Shown here: positions 8,456 to 17,341 of the stretch, one piece after another | Layout: each line of letters begins with the position of its first letter | How positions within the stretch are numbered: the first letter of the stretch is position 1 | Origin: Candidatus Formimonas warabiya | GTDB taxonomy: Bacteria > Bacillota > Dehalobacteriia > Dehalobacteriales > Dehalobacteriaceae | Assembly: GCF_002777255.1 (NCBI RefSeq) | Contig: NZ_CP017634.1 | Span: forward strand, 62,001-126,000 | Reading direction: 5' to 3' | DNA: 64,000 nucleotides | Made by a program: the position numbers and the translations under genes | The notes under the pieces: generated by a model | Told to the model about the DNA's origin: nothing | Database searches by the model: none | What the model saw: the letters and a program-made list of their open reading frames with translations, nothing else

Positions 8456-8778
8456 CTGCTTAATCTCCTTTTTCAAATTAAAGTTTGTGGATCGCTCATA
8501 TCATGAAGGGAATATTGATACGATGATGATAAACTTAGACAGCCCCTCCTTGGTCGATATTTGTATATAAATGTCGAAGCCCAATCTAGTTTATAATAGG
8601 TAGGTGTTTGAATCAAGTTCAATTTTTTGTTCAATTTGTTTGATTTATTGTTCGGCATCCCAAAGAGATTTTTCATGGAGAAGGCTTGGGGACATTTTTG
8701 TCGAAATAGAAAAATGATCAAAAAGAAAGGCAAAAGAGGAATTGTCTCTGACAATTCGCCAGGGAAAGGAAGGAATGT
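8456..8778. other. 323-bp divergent intergenic region with an inverted repeat
   Basis: No gene seen. It must hold promoters for the minus-strand kinase and for hisC. An imperfect inverted repeat TCGATATTT-gtatat-AAATGTCGA lies at 8554-8577, and a TATAAT lies at 8592-8597 without a convincing -35. A short reading frame across this stretch on the minus strand lacks a ribosome site and was not accepted. Confidence 0.4.
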
Positions 8779-9852
8779 TTGTTGAGTAAATATTGGAGCA
8801 GGATTGCCCAATCGATGGAACCATATATTCCAGGTGAACAGCCCAAAGATAAAAAGTATATTAAATTGAATACCAACGAAAATCCTTACCCGCCGTCCCC
8901 CAAAGTGCTGGAGTCCCTCCGGGCGGCTGCGGACCCCAGTCTCAGGCTTTATCCCGATCCCACCTGCGACGAATTACGGACGCAGATAGGCCGCTTTTAT
9001 TCTCTGAGGAAAGAAAATGTTTTTCTGGGCAACGGGTCCGATGAAGTGCTGGCTTTTTGTTTTTTGGCTTTTTTTAATCCGGAAAAACCGATCCTTTTTC
9101 CCGACGTAACCTATAGTTTTTATCCTGTTTATGCCCAGCTTTTCAAAATTAACTATGAATCGGTGCCTTTGGATGATCACTTTTCCCTTCCCGTAGAGAG
9201 GTTTCTCACCAAAAACGGGGGAGTTATCTTTCCTAACCCCAATGCTCCCACGGGAAAATATCTCTCCTTGGATCATGTGAAAACTATTCTTGTGCACAAT
9301 CCGGACAGTGTGGTGATTATCGATGAGGCGTATATCGATTTTGGCGGAGCATCAGCGGTGTCTTTGATGAGGGATTTTCCTAATTTGTTAGTGGTGCAGA
9401 CCTTTTCCAAATCCCGCTCTTTGGCAGGCTTACGGATCGGCTTCGCTCTGGGACATGAGGATTTAATCGCAGGATTGGATCGGGTGAAAAATTCTTTTAA
9501 TTCCTATACCTTAGACCGCCTCGCTTTGATTGGGGCCCGGGAAGCGATCAAGGATGAAGCCTATTTTCATGAGACCAGAAATAAAATCATCCAAACCAGG
9601 GAAAAAGTGTCTGCGCATTTAAGAAAACTGGGTTTTCAGGTGGTACCGTCCCAAGCAAACTTTATTTTTGCCACCCATGCCCAGGTGAAAGCAAATGCCT
9701 TATTCCAGCACCTGAGGGACAGGGGGGTGCTGGTGAGATATTTTAACAAGCCCAGGATCGATAACTACCTGCGCATTACCATCGGTACCGATGCGGAAAT
9801 GGCTGCCTTTTTACAAAAAGCGGCAGAAATTATATCTTTTCTTGGCTCTTAA
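8779..9852 (+). CDS. hisC: histidinol-phosphate aminotransferase family
   Basis: The 357-aa PLP-dependent aminotransferase of fold type I transfers the amino group between histidinol phosphate and 2-oxoglutarate. Visible motifs are LNTNENPYPPSP at the N-terminus, NGSDEVL, PNPNAPTG, the DEAYIDF aspartate that holds the PLP pyridine nitrogen, and FSKSRSLAGLRIG with the Schiff-base lysine. Length fits HisC. Two adjacent TTG codons (8779 and 8782) follow AAAGGAAGG and either could start translation; no ATG is usable. No other his genes are nearby, so it may also serve as an aromatic or general aminotransferase. Its 3' end overlaps the convergent DUF502 gene by 23 bases. Confidence 0.85.
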   Translation: MLSKYWSRIAQSMEPYIPGEQPKDKKYIKLNTNENPYPPSPKVLESLRAAADPSLRLYPDPTCDELRTQIGRFYSLRKENVFLGNGSDEVLAFCFLAFFNPEKPILFPDVTYSFYPVYAQLFKINYESVPLDDHFSLPVERFLTKNGGVIFPNPNAPTGKYLSLDHVKTILVHNPDSVVIIDEAYIDFGGASAVSLMRDFPNLLVVQTFSKSRSLAGLRIGFALGHEDLIAGLDRVKNSFNSYTLDRLALIGAREAIKDEAYFHETRNKIIQTREKVSAHLRKLGFQVVPSQANFIFATHAQVKANALFQHLRDRGVLVRYFNKPRIDNYLRITIGTDAEMAAFLQKAAEIISFLGS

Positions 9853-10405
9853 CCAGGCCGGCAGAAGCGATAAACTTGATGGCATCTTCCACGGACATAT
9901 CCAGCACGGTGACCATTTCTTTGGGTACCAGGACCAGGTTCCCCGCCCACTGCATGGATTGCATCAGGTAAACCGAAACATAACCGTCTAATCCGAACCT
10001 GTCCAGCTCTTCGTTGGTGATGAACCCTAATAGTTTTATGTCGGAGCTGGGGATATGGACCAGGGCCAGCTGGGAGAATCCTTTTTTGCCTTCCGTAAAA
10101 GTGGAAATGGTATCCCGTACCGTGGTATAAATAACTTTTACCAAAGGAACATTGGTAAAAACCATATCAATATAACGGAACAATTTTTTGCTGAACCAGT
10201 TTTTGGACAACATGCCTACAAGGGTAATAACGGCTACCGCTAATAAGATGCCCATCCCGGGATAGGTGGGGATGGCAAAGATTTTTAACAGGCCGGCAGC
10301 CAGGCTGTCCATGAGGGCGCCTACCTTATATACGATAAAAACCGTAATGCCTACCGGAGTAATCAATAATAATCCCCGTAAAAAGAATTTAACTAATTTT
10401 TTCAA
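9830..10405 (-). CDS. DUF502 family membrane protein
   Basis: The 191-aa protein has two membrane segments, near residues 8-33 (RGLLLITPVGITVFIVYKV) and 48-70 (GMGILLAVAVITLVGML). A soluble domain follows, with VPLVKVIYTTVRDTI and GYVSVYLMQSMQ-type segments characteristic of DUF502. Family function is unknown. I chose the TTG at 10405 because AAGGAGG lies eight bases upstream; a longer frame to 10537 has no ribosome site and adds an unlikely N-terminus. The gene converges on hisC and is divergent from the PHP gene. Confidence 0.8.
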   Translation of the reverse strand: MKKLVKFFLRGLLLITPVGITVFIVYKVGALMDSLAAGLLKIFAIPTYPGMGILLAVAVITLVGMLSKNWFSKKLFRYIDMVFTNVPLVKVIYTTVRDTISTFTEGKKGFSQLALVHIPSSDIKLLGFITNEELDRFGLDGYVSVYLMQSMQWAGNLVLVPKEMVTVLDMSVEDAIKFIASAGLVKSQEKI

Positions 10406-10602
10406 AATAATTCCTCCTTGAAGAGCTATTAGATTATTGCCAGAAAATACAAGTAATAAACTTCCCGGTAATAAAGAGTAAGGTTTTTGATGACTGGAGG
10501 GCTTGTTAATAAAATTATACAAAAGTTCTCTCTGCAAAAGAAGGTAAAAATACCCTTCATGTCAAAAAATCATAGATAAACAAAATTTTAGGAGAAGGTT
10601 TT

Positions 10603-11484
10603 ATGTTTGCGGATCTGCATACCCATTCTTTTTATTCCGACGGCACAAATTCACCGCAAGAAATCATTAGCCTGGCAAAAGCCAGGGGTATCCGGGCCCT
10701 GTCTCTCGTGGACCATGATACCGTGCAGGGGATCCCTGATTTTCTCTCGGCAGGGGAGAAACAAGGTGTGGAAGTGATTCCCGGACTGGAAATATCCACA
10801 TCCATTCAAGGGAAGCGCATTCACATTCTGGGTTATCACATAGACTGTGAAAACCCCTTTCTGGCTGAGTTTTTGTCTCACATCTCCCGGGCCCGGACGG
10901 AAAACACCAGAATGATTCTCGATAAGTTGAATCAGATGAATTGGCTGGATTATCCCTGGGAAAGGGTGAGGGAACTAAATCTGGGAAGAGCATGGGTGCA
11001 CAGCAGTCATGTTTTTCGAGCCATGATGCAGGATGGATTTTATGCCGATTGGGACCAGTGGATGGACTTTTACTACCGCTATTTCGGTAAAAGCAGCCCG
11101 GCCTATTTAGACATCGAGGGGTTTACTCCGGAGAATGCCATCGATGTGATCATCAAAGCCCAGGGCATCCCTGTTTTGGCGCATCCCAAGCTGATCGGGG
11201 ATGATGAACAAATTAGGCCCCTGGTGGAACATGGGCTAAAAGGGATAGAGGTGTTTTATCCCGCCCATGATGCCGCTGATGTGATCAAATACGGAGAGAT
11301 GGCCGGGAAGTATGGCCTGGTTATTACCGGAGGAACCGATTGGCACGGCAAAGGTACGGAATGGAAGGTAAATCTGGGTGACTGCGGCATCGATGCAGCG
11401 CTGTTCACCCGCTTGAAGACATTTCGGCTCCAGGAAGAAAAAACCTCAGAAAAAGGGAAGGGGAAGAAGGGTTCATCATGCTAA
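10603..11484 (+). CDS. PHP domain metal-dependent phosphoesterase
   Basis: The 293-aa PHP-domain protein begins MFADLHTHSFYSDGT, the first metal motif (HxH...D). It continues with LVDHDT, PGLEIS and HILGYH, VLAHPKL and a C-terminal GGTDWHG. These supply the His/Asp/Glu ligands for a trinuclear metal centre. The family includes 3',5'-nucleoside bisphosphate and RNA 5'-end phosphatases (YciV/TrpH type); this is the likely activity but is not certain. Start ATG follows TAGGAGAAGG. The next gene, yhaM, overlaps its end by seven bases, so the two are translationally coupled in a probable nucleic-acid turnover operon. Confidence 0.85.
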   Translation: MFADLHTHSFYSDGTNSPQEIISLAKARGIRALSLVDHDTVQGIPDFLSAGEKQGVEVIPGLEISTSIQGKRIHILGYHIDCENPFLAEFLSHISRARTENTRMILDKLNQMNWLDYPWERVRELNLGRAWVHSSHVFRAMMQDGFYADWDQWMDFYYRYFGKSSPAYLDIEGFTPENAIDVIIKAQGIPVLAHPKLIGDDEQIRPLVEHGLKGIEVFYPAHDAADVIKYGEMAGKYGLVITGGTDWHGKGTEWKVNLGDCGIDAALFTRLKTFRLQEEKTSEKGKGKKGSSC

Positions 11485-12464
11485 TTAACCTATTAAAGCC
11501 GGGGGATGCTGTGTTAGGATTTTTCCTGCTCAAATCCATGGAATGTAAAACATCCAGCAATAATAAAAAGTACTTGGATTTAACCCTGGCGGATAAAACA
11601 GGGGAAATTAACGGGAAACTGTGGGATTGCACCGAAGAGGATGAAACCGGTTTCCATGAGCATATTTTGGTTAAAGTCAAAGGTCTGATCGGAGAATGGC
11701 AGAACAGGCTGCAGTTGAAGATTGAAAAAATTAGGCCGGCTGGTCCTCAGGACGAGGTGAGCATGGAAGATTTTATCCCTACGGCGCCGGAGAGTTCCGA
11801 ACAGATGTACGGTGTGGTTTTGCGCTACGTGGAAGAAATAAAAAACAAAGATATTCAGAAAATTGTCTCCCGCATCATCGCGGAGAAAAAAGACAGGCTG
11901 CTGTTTTATCCTGCGGCCAAGCAAAACCACCATGCCGTTAAAGCCGGACTGCTCTATCACATTAAGACCATGCTGGTGGTGGCTGAGAAGCTTAGCACCG
12001 TATATCCCTGGATTAACCGGGATTTGCTCTATGGGGGAATTATCCTGCACGATATGGGGAAAATTGATGAAATGGCAGCGGGTGAAATCGGCTTAATTGT
12101 TGATTATACCGTAGAAGGGCAGCTGCTGGGCCATATTGTTCAGGGTATTAAAGAAATTGATCAGATCGCCAAAGAAGAAGGCGTTGACGAAGAAGTATCC
12201 CTGCTCCTGCAGCATATGCTTCTGTCCCATCATTATGAGCCGGAATTTGGCAGCCCGAAAAGACCGATGATCCCGGAAGCAGAACTGCTTCATTATATCG
12301 ACATGATTGATGCCAGAATGTTTGATATGAAGAATGCTCTGGAAAATACGACTCAGGGTCAATTTTCTGAACGGGTGTGGGTGCTGCACAATAGAAAATT
12401 ATACAAAACGTCTTTTCATCCTCCGGAGGGAGGAGATTTTGAGCACGCGGAGAGGAGGGGCTAG
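11478..12464 (+). CDS. yhaM: 3'-5' exoribonuclease YhaM family
   Basis: The 328-aa protein has an N-terminal OB fold (residues 10-90, with LDLTLADKTGEINGKLWD) and an HD phosphohydrolase domain. The HD domain shows NHHAVKAGLLYH, the metal-binding HD in IILHDMGK, and a later HHYEPEFGS plus YIDMIDARM. This arrangement is that of YhaM, a Gram-positive 3'-5' exonuclease acting on RNA and DNA with Mn. It overlaps the PHP gene and ends one base before the exonuclease III start, placing three nucleic-acid enzymes in one operon. Confidence 0.9.
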   Translation: MLINLLKPGDAVLGFFLLKSMECKTSSNNKKYLDLTLADKTGEINGKLWDCTEEDETGFHEHILVKVKGLIGEWQNRLQLKIEKIRPAGPQDEVSMEDFIPTAPESSEQMYGVVLRYVEEIKNKDIQKIVSRIIAEKKDRLLFYPAAKQNHHAVKAGLLYHIKTMLVVAEKLSTVYPWINRDLLYGGIILHDMGKIDEMAAGEIGLIVDYTVEGQLLGHIVQGIKEIDQIAKEEGVDEEVSLLLQHMLLSHHYEPEFGSPKRPMIPEAELLHYIDMIDARMFDMKNALENTTQGQFSERVWVLHNRKLYKTSFHPPEGGDFEHAERRG

Positions 12465-12465
12465 G

Positions 12466-13224
12466 TTGAAAATAGTTTCATGGAATGTGAATGGACTGAG
12501 AGCGGTGCAAAAAAACGGTTTCCTGGATTGGGTGCAGAAAGAACAACCGGATATTTTATGCTTGCAGGAAACCAAAATACAAGAGGATCAACTGACAGAA
12601 GAACTGAAAGGGATCCCCGGCTATCAGGCTTATTTTTCTTTTGCCCAGCGTAAGGGCTACAGCGGAGTAGCTACTTATGTGAAAGAAGAACCCTTATTTG
12701 TGCGGTATGGCATTGATGACCCTAAATTTGACGGAGAGGGCAGGATCCTGATCACGGGGTATGCCGATTTTACCCTGTTCAATATTTACTTCCCCAACGG
12801 ACAAAAGGATGATCAGCGTCTCAACTATAAGATGGAATTTTATGACGCCGTGCTTGCCTATTGTGATCAACTGGTCAGTCAGGGGTCAAAGCTAATTATC
12901 TGCGGGGATTACAATACGGCCCATCAGGAGATTGACCTGAAAAACCCCAAATCCAATGAAAAAAGGTCCGGTTTTTTGCCGGAAGAGCGGGCCTGGATGG
13001 ATAAGTTTAGCGCCCACGGTTATATCGATACCTTCCGGTGGTTTTATCCGGACCTGGTGAAATACTCCTGGTGGAGCTACCGGTTTAACGCCCGGGAAAA
13101 GGGTGTGGGATGGAGAATTGACTACCATTTCGTTTCCCAGAATCTGATCGAGAAAATTAAAAAGGCGGACATTCTGGATGATGTTATGGGCTCCGACCAC
13201 TGTCCGGTGATCATTGAATTATAG
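12466..13224 (+). CDS. xth: exodeoxyribonuclease III (AP endonuclease)
   Basis: The 252-aa protein is of the exonuclease III/endonuclease-exonuclease-phosphatase family and acts in base-excision repair of abasic sites. Motifs are VSWNVNGLRA, LQETKI (metal-binding Glu), GDYNTAH, WRIDYHFVS and the terminal GSDHCPV with the catalytic Asp-His. Length is normal. The TTG at 12466 is the start: it directly follows AGAGGAGGGGCTAGG and gives the canonical LKIVSWNVNG N-terminus. A longer frame would overlap yhaM by 130 bases. Confidence 0.92.
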   Translation: MKIVSWNVNGLRAVQKNGFLDWVQKEQPDILCLQETKIQEDQLTEELKGIPGYQAYFSFAQRKGYSGVATYVKEEPLFVRYGIDDPKFDGEGRILITGYADFTLFNIYFPNGQKDDQRLNYKMEFYDAVLAYCDQLVSQGSKLIICGDYNTAHQEIDLKNPKSNEKRSGFLPEERAWMDKFSAHGYIDTFRWFYPDLVKYSWWSYRFNAREKGVGWRIDYHFVSQNLIEKIKKADILDDVMGSDHCPVIIEL

Positions 13225-13262
13225 CACTTGTTTGAAGAAGCCTGATTAGGAGGGGGAATTTT

Positions 13263-13472
13263 GTGACACAATATAAAGCAAGATTTGATGCCTGCTACGG
13301 ACGGTTTAAAAACGATCTGGAGCGGAATGCCGCCCGGTTGAAGGTGAAGCTGATTTATGCCGAAATGCAGAAAAGAAAGCAGGTCCTGGAAGAAGAATTG
13401 AAAGAGATTGAAAAGATAGAAGGGGCGGAACAAAAAAGATTTACGGAGACCTTTATGGATATTTTGGAGTAG
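13263..13472 (+). CDS. small hypothetical protein, helical
   Basis: The 69-aa highly charged protein starts at a GTG eight bases after AGGAGGGGG. It is predicted to be almost entirely helical, with a Lys/Glu-rich region at residues 25-60 (RKQVLEEELKEIEKIEG) that could form a coiled coil. I do not recognise a family. It lies between exonuclease III and pyrophosphatase on the same strand with short gaps, so it is probably co-transcribed. Confidence 0.6.
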   Translation: MTQYKARFDACYGRFKNDLERNAARLKVKLIYAEMQKRKQVLEEELKEIEKIEGAEQKRFTETFMDILE

Positions 13473-13503
13473 CTTCAAAAGAAGATACAGGAGGTTTAAA
13501 GGT

Positions 13504-13992
13504 ATGGAAGGGACTGTAAAGGCATTTATCGAGATCCCCAAAGGGAGCAACAACAAATATGAGTATGATAAAGAAAAGGGAGAATTTGTCCTGGACCGGG
13601 TATTATACTCCCCCCTGCATTATCCCGGAGATTACGGATTTATTCCGGAGACACTGGCGGATGACGGTGATCCGGTGGACGTGCTGGTTTTGGTTACCAA
13701 TCCCACTTTCCCGGGCTGTACCATGCGGGTAAAGCCCATTGGAGCCCTTCTGATGGCAGACGACAAAGGCGAGGATATTAAAGTGCTTTGCGTGCCTGTG
13801 GCCGACCCCAGAATGTCCCAGTTTACCGACCTGGATGCCCTGCCTGCCCACACCTTGAAAGAGGTGGAATATTTCTTTTCCATTTACAAGGACCTAGAAG
13901 AAAAACAGGTCATTACCAGGGGCTGGAAAGATGTTTCCTTTGCGTGGCAGGTAATTGAGAAAGGAAAAAAGGCCTATCCCCGGGCCAAATAA
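13504..13992 (+). CDS. ppa: inorganic pyrophosphatase, family I
   Basis: The 162-aa enzyme hydrolyses pyrophosphate to two phosphates. The family I signature DGDPVDV is at about residues 58-64, with GDYGFIPET before it and VPVADPRM after it; all metal-binding Asp residues are present. Length fits a soluble bacterial family I enzyme. ATG start follows ACAGGAGGTTTAAAGGT. The gene ends the operon and is followed by a strong terminator. Confidence 0.93.
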   Translation: MEGTVKAFIEIPKGSNNKYEYDKEKGEFVLDRVLYSPLHYPGDYGFIPETLADDGDPVDVLVLVTNPTFPGCTMRVKPIGALLMADDKGEDIKVLCVPVADPRMSQFTDLDALPAHTLKEVEYFFSIYKDLEEKQVITRGWKDVSFAWQVIEKGKKAYPRAK

Positions 13993-14027
13993 CACCTAAG
14001 ACAAAAATAGGATGGATATCCAAAATA

Positions 14028-14063
14028 AAAAGAGTCAACTGATGATGAGTTGACTCTTTTTTG
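14028..14063. terminator. rho-independent terminator after ppa
   Basis: AAAGAGTCAACT / AGTTGACTCTTTT stem (10-12 bp) around a GATGATG loop, followed by six T. A-rich sequence on the other side also suits the convergent minus-strand gene. Confidence 0.9.
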
Positions 14064-14120
14064 TCCCGTTATTCTTCTCCCTATCCCGGTAACCGGGCCC
14101 CGAAAAAAGGCTTGTCCTTT

Positions 14121-15023
14121 TTAAAACACTCTTCTTGCCGTTACGTAACGGCTCTCATAATATTCTTCCGAAAGAGCCGAGATGATTACGCCCTTGGAAG
14201 TTGTGCTGGCATGGATAAAATCACCGTCCCCAATATAGATGCCCACGTGGGAAATTCCCCTGCCGGAAGTCTTAAAGAAGACGAGATCGCCGGGAATCAG
14301 GTCCCGCTGTTTCACCCGGTCTCCTTCATCGGCCTGGTCAGCTGAACTATGGGGCAGGTCAATCTCAAAATGACTGAATACAAAACGGATAAAACCGGAG
14401 CAGTCAAAGGAATCCGGTCCTGATGCCGCATAGGAATAGGGATATCCTAAAAACTCTTCCGCATAATCAATAATTTCAGCGGCAAGATCGTCCGCCTCGG
14501 CTTCTTCAGGATCATTGCCATTGTTATCATTATCGTCATGGGTTCGGTCGTCTTTCCGGGAGGCCAAGGATTGATTTTGCTTGGAAACAGGAATGAGCAA
14601 GGTCTGTCCGATCTGGAGGGCGTTGGGATTCACCGTCTTATTTGCGGCAATAATGTCCGCAATCGCTACCCCTTCCGTTCGGGCGATACTGGTAAAGGTA
14701 TCACGCGCTTTTACTACATATTTCTCATATTGTGTTCCGTCCGCCGCCCCTTCATTATTTTTTGCCGGCGGTGTAGATAGATTGTTATTTTTACCGGGTA
14801 TGAGAAGGGTTTGTCCAATCTGCAATTTATCGGGATTAGACAATTTATTATAATTAACGATATCTTGGACTGTCACATGATAGATAGAAGCAATTCCGGA
14901 TAAGGTTTCGCTGGCTTTCACAACGTGGACAACATTTGCGTTCTGGGTGGGGTTTGCGGCCAAAGCCGGACTCGAAAAGGCCAGGGGAATGAAAATTGCG
15001 GCAATAATTGCGAATTTGCGCAC
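14121..15023 (-). CDS. secreted LysM-LysM-NlpC/P60 peptidoglycan endopeptidase
   Basis: The 300-aa protein has a signal peptide (residues 1-22, ending ALAA). Two LysM domains follow (about 32-77 and 100-145, each ending IGQTLLIP) that bind peptidoglycan, then an Asp/Asn-rich linker (160-180). The C-terminal NlpC/P60 cysteine peptidase starts near 185. Its catalytic Cys is in DSFDCSGFIRFVF, the His in GISHVGIYIGDGDFIHA; the third residue is likely the His of DFIHAS. Such enzymes cut D-Glu-diaminopimelate bonds in cell-wall stem peptides. Single gene with its own upstream region. Confidence 0.9.
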   Translation of the reverse strand: MRKFAIIAAIFIPLAFSSPALAANPTQNANVVHVVKASETLSGIASIYHVTVQDIVNYNKLSNPDKLQIGQTLLIPGKNNNLSTPPAKNNEGAADGTQYEKYVVKARDTFTSIARTEGVAIADIIAANKTVNPNALQIGQTLLIPVSKQNQSLASRKDDRTHDDNDNNGNDPEEAEADDLAAEIIDYAEEFLGYPYSYAASGPDSFDCSGFIRFVFSHFEIDLPHSSADQADEGDRVKQRDLIPGDLVFFKTSGRGISHVGIYIGDGDFIHASTTSKGVIISALSEEYYESRYVTARRVF

Positions 15024-15301
15024 TTCAGCTCCTCCAAATCATCTTTTGTTAGATTTTTTACTTATTCGCCGTTTATTGCTAAAATCCTGTCATTTCATGA
15101 ATATTTATGTAAAAATAGTATTAAGTAATAATTTATGACCCTAAATAGGGATGAAATATGGTAAACTTTAAAAAAATTATAAAAACAGGGAAACATTTCT
15201 TTTAGCTTTGTACGTCTATATGAATGACTTTTGTTTTCACAACGAAACAGATAGGTGCATGGATGAGGTCAAAGAAGCAGAAAAATAGAGGGAGAGAAAT
15301 A

Positions 15302-16594
15302 ATGGACACGGAAAACGAGAAAAAGATTACGAAGTTGGCTAAATTTCGTCTCGGGGTGAAAAAGTGGTCCCGGAGGGGTAAATGGGTAATCCCCATTCTG
15401 GTCGTGGCAGCGGTAGCGATATATTTTATTTCGCACCGCAGCGAGAGCAATGGGCTGCCGGTAACGACAACGAAAGTAGAAAGACAGGATATGGAACAGA
15501 CCGTGGTGGCGAATGGACGGTTGGACGCGGTGACCAAACAGGAGTTTTTTGCTCCTGTAGACAGTATTTTGATGGATTTGTCCGTGAAGGTGGGGGATGC
15601 CGTAAAAAAAGGGCAGAACCTGGGCCGGTTGGATACCTTAGGACTGCAGCGGGATTTGGAGGAAGCCAATGCGGATTTGGCGGCCAAAAAAGCTGCCTTG
15701 GCCAAAGCCCGGGCTGTTAATGACCAAATTGACTTAAAACACAAAGAAACCCAGTATTCTCAGGCAAAGAAGCATTACGAACGCGTCAAAAGCCTTTACG
15801 ACCAGGGCGCGGTGACAGCGGAAGACCTGGAATCAGCCGAGACAGAATACGTGGGCGCGGAAAAGGAATATCTGGAAGCCTCTGCGCTGATCGGGGAAAA
15901 GGCAACGGAGAGTGAGGTTTCTTCCTTGCAGGCCCAAGTGGATTTGGCGGAGCAAGAAGTGGCCCAGGCGGACGAGCGGGTAAAGCTGGCCTCTTTTATT
16001 GCCAACGGAGATGGGGTTGTGCTTTTTGTGGGGGCAGAAAAAGGAAGCCAGGTGCAGGAAGGGACCAGACTGATCGTGGTGGGAAACACGGATGCCCTGG
16101 AGGTTACGGCAAATGTGAATGAAATGGATGCGGGCAGTCTGAAAAAAGGCCAGCCGGTAAAAATTGAATGCGCCGTGTTGCCGGAAAAAGAATTTACGGG
16201 CGAAGTGAGCCGGGTCTCCAATGCCGCCATTACGTCCGACAACCAAGGAAATGAAGGAGTATCCTTGCCGGTTACCGTGAAGCTGACGGGAGACACCGCC
16301 GGCCTGAAACTGGGCTTTACGGTGGATTTATTAATCACCACCATGAAGGAAGAAAACTTGCTGACGATTCCGGTAGAGGCCATCGTCAGCCAGGAAGAGA
16401 CAAAAATGGTATACGTGGTGGAGAACGGGACGGCGCGGAAAAGAAACATCCGCACCGCTTTGGGAAATGAGTTGTATGATGTGGTGATTTCCGGCTTAAA
16501 AGAGGGAGAAGAAATCATCCTGAATCCTCCTCCGGAGCTCCAGGATGGCCAAAAAGTGCTGGTCAGCCCGGAGCAAAAAACGAGCAGCAGGTAA
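15302..16594 (+). CDS. HlyD/MacA-type efflux periplasmic adaptor-like subunit
   Basis: The 430-aa membrane-fusion type protein has one N-terminal membrane segment (about residues 25-44, WVIPILVVAAVAIYFI). It also has the split biotinyl-lipoyl domain (GDAVKKGQNLGRLD), a long coiled-coil hairpin (about 115-215) and beta-barrel domains. Gram-positive members pair with MacB-like ABC transporters to export peptides or antibiotics. The ATG at 15302 is preceded by GAGGGAGAG; an upstream in-frame extension lacks a ribosome site. It heads a three-gene operon with the ATPase and permease. Confidence 0.88.
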   Translation: MDTENEKKITKLAKFRLGVKKWSRRGKWVIPILVVAAVAIYFISHRSESNGLPVTTTKVERQDMEQTVVANGRLDAVTKQEFFAPVDSILMDLSVKVGDAVKKGQNLGRLDTLGLQRDLEEANADLAAKKAALAKARAVNDQIDLKHKETQYSQAKKHYERVKSLYDQGAVTAEDLESAETEYVGAEKEYLEASALIGEKATESEVSSLQAQVDLAEQEVAQADERVKLASFIANGDGVVLFVGAEKGSQVQEGTRLIVVGNTDALEVTANVNEMDAGSLKKGQPVKIECAVLPEKEFTGEVSRVSNAAITSDNQGNEGVSLPVTVKLTGDTAGLKLGFTVDLLITTMKEENLLTIPVEAIVSQEETKMVYVVENGTARKRNIRTALGNELYDVVISGLKEGEEIILNPPPELQDGQKVLVSPEQKTSSR

Positions 16595-16609
16595 GAGGAG
16601 GGGAAAATC

Positions 16610-17338
16610 ATGATCAAAATTCATGATTTAAGGAAAACATATTTTACGGGCCGGGTCTCAGTGGAAGCATTGCGGGGCATTTCTTTTCATGTCAAATCGG
16701 GAGAATTCGCCGCGATTATGGGACCCTCCGGCTCCGGAAAGTCAACCTTGATGAATTTATTGGGCTTGTTGGACCGCCCCACAGGGGGGTCGTACTTATT
16801 GGATAATGTGGAAACGGCAGGAATGAACGAGAAAGAACTGGCCAAAGTACGCAACCGAAAGATTGGTTTTGTTTTTCAAACCTTTAATTTATTGCCCCGG
16901 TTGACAGCCCAAAAAAATGTCGAGCTGCCCTTGATCTATGGCGGTGTTTCATCCGGCAACCGGGCGAAAAAGGCTGCTTTGGCATTAGAGCGGGTAGGAC
17001 TGTCGGACCGCAAACACCATTATCCTAATGAGTTGTCCGGGGGGCAGAACCAAAGGGTGGCCATTGCCCGGGCCCTGGTCAACCATCCCGCTGTGATCCT
17101 GGCCGACGAGCCTACAGGAGCCCTGGATACGCGCACCGGGGAGGAAATTATGGCGATTTTTCAGGAATTGCACCGGGAAGGGGCCACCATTGTCCTGGTC
17201 ACCCACGAAGCCGATATTGCCAGGCATGCCCAACGCATTCTCCGCTTTCGGGACGGGCTGCTGGTGCATGATGAAGCGGTGGAAAATCCTGTCCAGGCCA
17301 GGACGGGAACATCCGATCAACCAGCGGAGGGGGCATAA
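16610..17338 (+). CDS. MacB-like ABC transporter ATP-binding protein
   Basis: The 242-aa ATPase has Walker [10 protein letters not shown] (about residues 38-46), a Q-loop, the signature [15 protein letters not shown], Walker [13 protein letters not shown] and the H-loop VTHE. This is the LolD/MacB-type subfamily energising lipoprotein, peptide or drug export. Its start follows GAGGAGGGGAAAATC, 15 bases after the adaptor gene, and it ends four bases before the permease. Confidence 0.92.
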   Translation: MIKIHDLRKTYFTGRVSVEALRGISFHVKSGEFAAIMGPSGSGKSTLMNLLGLLDRPTGGSYLLDNVETAGMNEKELAKVRNRKIGFVFQTFNLLPRLTAQKNVELPLIYGGVSSGNRAKKAALALERVGLSDRKHHYPNELSGGQNQRVAIARALVNHPAVILADEPTGALDTRTGEEIMAIFQELHREGATIVLVTHEADIARHAQRILRFRDGLLVHDEAVENPVQARTGTSDQPAEGA

Positions 17339-17341
17339 CCG

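Noticed and set aside
8473..8811. Minus-strand frame of 112 codons across the hisC upstream region
   Set aside because: It overlaps hisC, has no ribosome site and its product resembles no family.
10406..10537. N-terminal extension of the DUF502 protein
   Set aside because: AAGGAGG and a TTG at 10405 give the expected family length; the extension is not membrane-like and has no ribosome site.
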